Positions 61,253 through 64,000 of a stretch of DNA of 64,000 nucleotides are shown here, piece by piece; position 1 is the stretch's first letter; every line of letters starts with the position of its first letter. This DNA is from Microbacterium sp. CFH 31415 (lineage in GTDB: Bacteria > Actinomycetota > Actinomycetes > Actinomycetales > Microbacteriaceae). The stretch covers positions 186,001 through 250,000 of the forward strand of contig NZ_JAKYXC010000006.1 of NCBI RefSeq assembly GCF_022538185.1, read 5' to 3'. A program made the position numbers and the translations under genes. The notes beneath the pieces were generated by a model that saw only the letters and a list, made by a program, of their open reading frames with translations, was not told the DNA's origin and ran no database searches.

Positions 61253-62062
61253 GTGTCGTACCGCACCGCAGCCGCGCCAGAGACTCTGCTCGCCTCGCCG
61301 GATCAGGCGTCGCAGTCGGCGATCACCGGCGAGATCACCGAGTTGCACGACCTCTACGCTCGCCGCGAGGCAGGCGGGGAGTCGTTGCCGGCCACGATGC
61401 ACGACTTCCCCCCGTACCGGTCGAGCATCCTCCGCCACCCGACGAAGAACCCGAAGCTGGTCGACCCCGAGACGATCGAGCTGCTCTCCCCCGCGTTCGG
61501 CCAGCGCGACGTGGCGGCGATCGAGTCCGACCTCACACTCCAGCACGCCGGTGAGCCGCTCGGCGAGCGCCTGACCGTCCGAGGGCGTCTGCTCGACTCG
61601 TGGGGCCGCCCCCTGGCGAACCAGTTGATCGAGATCTGGCAGGCCAACTCGGCCGGTCGCTACATCCATCAGCGCGATCAGCATCCGGCACCGCTCGACC
61701 CGAACTTCACGGGGGCGGGCCGCGCCGTGACGAACGACGCCGGGGAGTACCTCTTCACGACGATCAAGCCCGGGCCCTATCCGTGGAAGAACCACGTCAA
61801 CGCGTGGCGCCCCGCGCACATCCACTTCTCGATCTTCGGCTCGTCGTTCACGCAGCGGCTGGTCACCCAGATGTACTTCCCCGGCGACCCGCTCTTCGCG
61901 CTCGACCCGATCTACAACACGATCTGGCGGCAGAAGGATCGCGACAGCCTCGTCGGCGTCTACGACCACGACCTGACCTCGCCCGAGTGGTCCACCGGTT
62001 ACCGCTTCGACATCGTCGTGGACGGCCCGGACTCCACCTGGTTCGAGCAGGAAGGCGAGTGA
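61253..62062 (+). CDS. pcaH: Protocatechuate 3,4-dioxygenase beta subunit
   Basis: This 269-residue non-heme Fe(III) intradiol dioxygenase subunit helps open the protocatechuate ring to 3-carboxy-cis,cis-muconate. The iron ligands can be placed by their spacing: Y137 (GRYIHQ), Y176 (GPYPWKN), H189 and H191 (PAHIHFS). FPPYRSSILRHPTKNPKLVD is the typical beta-chain N-terminal segment. GAAGGAG (61242-61248) lies 4 nt before the GTG at 61253. It starts the pcaHGB operon and overlaps pcaG. Confidence 0.95.
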   Translation: MSYRTAAAPETLLASPDQASQSAITGEITELHDLYARREAGGESLPATMHDFPPYRSSILRHPTKNPKLVDPETIELLSPAFGQRDVAAIESDLTLQHAGEPLGERLTVRGRLLDSWGRPLANQLIEIWQANSAGRYIHQRDQHPAPLDPNFTGAGRAVTNDAGEYLFTTIKPGPYPWKNHVNAWRPAHIHFSIFGSSFTQRLVTQMYFPGDPLFALDPIYNTIWRQKDRDSLVGVYDHDLTSPEWSTGYRFDIVVDGPDSTWFEQEGE

Positions 62063-62628
62063 CCCCGATGACCGTCCCCGCCAAGACGCACCGCCCGACC
62101 CCCGGCCAGACGGCCGGCCCTTTCTTCGCGTACGGAGTCGAGTTTCCGAAGATGCACCAGGTCGCCTTCCCGCACTCGCCGGGTGCCATCGTGCTCGCGG
62201 GCACCGTGCTCGACGGCGCCGGGGCGCCGATCCCCGACGCGTTCGTCGAGATCTTCAGCGCTGACGCAGACGGGACGATCCCGCGTGCGCGCGGCTCGTT
62301 CCACCGCGACGACCACACCTTCACGGGCTTCGGCCGCGCCTTCACGAGCGATGAGGGTCGCTTCGAGTTCTGGACCCGCAATCCGGGTGCGGTCGCGGGG
62401 CGCGCGCCCTTCTTCGCGGCCATCGTCTACGCCCGCGGGCTTCCCGACAAGCTCCACACGCGCATCTACCTTCCCGATGACGCCGACGCCCTCGCCGCGG
62501 ATCCGCTCCTCGCATCGCTCGAACCTGAAGACCGCGCGACCCTGATCGCGACCCGCACTCCCGACGGTCACCTGCACCACGACATCCGCCTGCAGGGCGA
62601 GAACGAAACGGTGTTCCTTGCCTTCTGA
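62059..62628 (+). CDS. pcaG: Protocatechuate 3,4-dioxygenase alpha subunit
   Basis: This 189-residue alpha subunit shares the fold of PcaH but lacks the iron ligands. TPGQTAGPFFAYGVEFP is the classical alpha-chain N-terminus, TGFGRAFTSDEGRFEFWTR the core strand and GLPDKLHTRIYLPDD the C-terminal half. GTG at 62059 overlaps the pcaH stop; ATG at 62068 gives a protein 3 residues shorter and is equally plausible. The stop lies inside the start of pcaB. Confidence 0.94.
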   Translation: MTPMTVPAKTHRPTPGQTAGPFFAYGVEFPKMHQVAFPHSPGAIVLAGTVLDGAGAPIPDAFVEIFSADADGTIPRARGSFHRDDHTFTGFGRAFTSDEGRFEFWTRNPGAVAGRAPFFAAIVYARGLPDKLHTRIYLPDDADALAADPLLASLEPEDRATLIATRTPDGHLHHDIRLQGENETVFLAF

Positions 62629-63970
62629 CGCGAGATCCTTCGACAGCGGGCTGCTGACTCCGGTGGCGGCCGGACACGACGAACTCGTCGGCGACGGCGC
62701 CGTCCTCGACGCACTGGTGACCGCCGAAGTCGCTCTCCTGCGCGCGCTCGCCGCCGAGGGCCTGGTCTCCGGCGACGTGGCGGAGCGGGTCTCGCACGCG
62801 CTCGGCTGGCAGGGCAGCGAGATCGGATGCCGCGGCCACGGCGTGACGGCGGAAGAACTCGCCACCGCTGCCGTCGGCGGCGGCAACCCGGTCATCCCCC
62901 TGGTCGTGCGGCTTCGCACGGCGGTCGCCGATGACGACGCGCCGTGGATCCACCGCGGAGCGACCAGCCAGGACATCCTCGATACGGCACTCATGGCGAT
63001 CGCGCGGTCCGCCGTCGCGCGGATCATCGGCGACCTCGACCGCACGGCGGACACCCTCGGCGCCCTGGCTCGAGCCCATGCCGCCGAGGCCGCTGCGGCG
63101 AGGACCCTCACCCAGCACGCGGTGCCGACGACCGTCGGCGCCCGGATCGCCGGCTGGGAACGCGGCATCCGTCGTGCCATCGAACGCCTCGGTGGCGTGC
63201 ACGGCGAACTGCCCGCGCAGCTCGGCGGAGCCGCAGGCACCCTCGCGTCGTACGTCGACGAGTTCGGCGCCGACGCCGCCTCCCGTCTCCCGCGCGCCTT
63301 CGCCGTCGAGCTCGGTCTGCGGGCTCCCGACGCGCCGTGGCACTCCGAGCGCTCGCCCGTCACAGAGCTCGGCGACACGCTGGTGCAGGTGCTCGACGCG
63401 CTCGGCAAGATGGCATCCGACATCGCGACGCTCGGTCGCACCGAGATCGGTGAGCTCGCCGAGGGCGCCGGCGGAGGCTCGAGCGCGATGCCGCAGAAGC
63501 AGAACCCGGTCGCCTCCGTCCTGATCCGCTCGGCCGCCCTGCGCGCTCCACAGCTCGGGGCGACCCTTCACCTGACGTCTGCGCTCGCCGTCGACGAGCG
63601 TCCCGACGGCGCCTGGCACGCGGAGTGGCCGACGCTGCGCGAACTGCTGAGGCTCACGCTCGGGGCAGCGGCGCATGCGGCCGGGCTCGCAGCCGGGCTG
63701 CGAGTCCAGAAGGGCCCCGTCGCGCGCAACCTCGCGCTGACGGGCGGTCTCATCGTGAGCGAGCGCCTGCGTCATGCGCTGCAGCCTCTCATCGGCGTGG
63801 ACCGTTTCGCGGCGCTGCTCGCGGGGCCCGGTGATGGCCTCGCCGCGCGCGTGCGCGCCCTCCCCGAAGCGGCGGCGTTCGACCTCGACGACCTGCTCGA
63901 CCCCGCACGGTATACCGGGCTGGCCGAGGAGTTCGCGACCGGCGGCGGCGACACGGAGCGCGACTCATGA
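62618..63970 (+). CDS. pcaB: 3-carboxy-cis,cis-muconate cycloisomerase
   Basis: This 450-residue member of the fumarase/aspartase superfamily cyclises 3-carboxymuconate to 4-carboxymuconolactone. The superfamily signature SSAMPQKQNPVASV lies near residues 288-301; HRGATSQDILDTALM and TLTQHAVPTTVGARIAGW are typical PcaB segments. TTG at 62618 overlaps the end of pcaG by 11 nt. No good Shine-Dalgarno sequence is seen, so translation is likely coupled. Its stop overlaps the ATG of the next gene. Confidence 0.94.
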   Translation: MPSDARSFDSGLLTPVAAGHDELVGDGAVLDALVTAEVALLRALAAEGLVSGDVAERVSHALGWQGSEIGCRGHGVTAEELATAAVGGGNPVIPLVVRLRTAVADDDAPWIHRGATSQDILDTALMAIARSAVARIIGDLDRTADTLGALARAHAAEAAAARTLTQHAVPTTVGARIAGWERGIRRAIERLGGVHGELPAQLGGAAGTLASYVDEFGADAASRLPRAFAVELGLRAPDAPWHSERSPVTELGDTLVQVLDALGKMASDIATLGRTEIGELAEGAGGGSSAMPQKQNPVASVLIRSAALRAPQLGATLHLTSALAVDERPDGAWHAEWPTLRELLRLTLGAAAHAAGLAAGLRVQKGPVARNLALTGGLIVSERLRHALQPLIGVDRFAALLAGPGDGLAARVRALPEAAAFDLDDLLDPARYTGLAEEFATGGGDTERDS

Positions 63971-64000
63971 CCGTGCCGGTCGTCACGCTCACGTCGCCGA
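63967..64000 (+). CDS. Start of next pca gene, probably 3-oxoadipate enol-lactonase (cut by window)
   Basis: ATG at 63967 overlaps the pcaB stop (ATGA) and the frame reads MTVPVVTLTSP to the window edge. Only 11 codons are visible, too few for identification. By operon order in actinobacteria this is usually pcaD or a pcaD-pcaC fusion (pcaL), neither of which occurs elsewhere in the window. Confidence 0.5.
   Translation, partial: MTVPVVTLTSP

Overview
The window is about 64 kb of high-G+C DNA (roughly two thirds G+C by eye). G/C-ending codons, many GTG and TTG starts, back-to-back ATGA/GTGA overlaps and short intergenic spaces all point to an actinobacterial chromosome. The gene set (Lrp/AsnC and IclR regulators, several oligopeptide-type ABC importers, luciferase-like flavin/F420 oxidoreductases, the beta-ketoadipate pathway) fits a soil Microbacteriaceae such as Microbacterium, but that placement is inference. 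No rRNA, tRNA, CRISPR array, intact insertion sequence or phage gene was seen.

Layout. (1) 1-9599 (+): an oligopeptide-type ABC importer (binding protein cut by the window edge, two permeases, two ATPases), then an amidohydrolase, a TIGR04076-like small protein, a luciferase-like oxidoreductase and an S9 serine peptidase, nearly all overlapping. (2) 9702-14305 (+): an Lrp/AsnC regulator, a class I aminotransferase, a second luciferase-like oxidoreductase and a DUF885 metallopeptidase-like protein. (3) 14554-27506 (+): a second oligopeptide-type importer with a fused double ATPase, a PPOX-fold protein, a 1057-residue BNR/WD40-like protein, and a ferric-iron importer. (4) 27678-32963 (-): two short-chain dehydrogenases, a lambda-crystallin-type hydroxyacid dehydrogenase, an HpcH/HpaI aldolase and a second DUF885 protein. 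(5) 33142-40618 (+): a double-VOC protein, a polar amino-acid ABC importer, a fused HcnB-HcnC-type FAD dehydrogenase, a DapA-family lyase and its [2Fe-2S] partner, resembling D-hydroxyproline or opine oxidation. (6) 40619-42572: gene remnants and one small YdeI-like gene. (7) 42573-46022 (-): an Old Yellow Enzyme, an IclR regulator and a succinate-semialdehyde-type aldehyde dehydrogenase. (8) 46142-52053 (+): a class III aminotransferase, an AcoX/ATP-NAD-kinase-like protein, a split GcvPA/GcvPB-like pair with unusual active-site motifs, and an NTF2/SnoaL-like protein. (9) 52111-54696 (-): thiolase and CoA-transferase of the beta-ketoadipate pathway. (10) 54775-56503: an Lrp/AsnC regulator divergent from alanine dehydrogenase. 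(11) 56539-57000: LysR and DJ-1/PfpI remnants. (12) 57001-59000 (-): a MacB-type ABC exporter. (13) 59112-64000: pobA and an IclR regulator (-) divergent from pcaH, pcaG, pcaB and the start of the next gene, probably pcaD (+).

How it fits together. The first half looks like a peptide-scavenging and peptide-modifying district: three importers, an S9 peptidase, two DUF885 proteins, an amidohydrolase and two luciferase-like oxidoreductases. The middle looks like catabolism of an unusual amino or imino acid. A near-palindromic operator at 33018-33051 between regions 4 and 5 resembles a direct-repeat operator at 46092-46125 between regions 7 and 8, which suggests one regulon, perhaps under the IclR protein at 43708-44511. 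The last part turns 4-hydroxybenzoate into protocatechuate and on through the beta-ketoadipate pathway; matching inverted repeats lie by pobA and by pcaH.

The most unusual element is the orphan GcvPA/GcvPB-like pair. Its conserved P-protein motifs are altered, no gcvT or gcvH is nearby, and it sits beside an AcoX-like kinase-fold protein and shares operator-type DNA with the oxidative amino-acid cluster.
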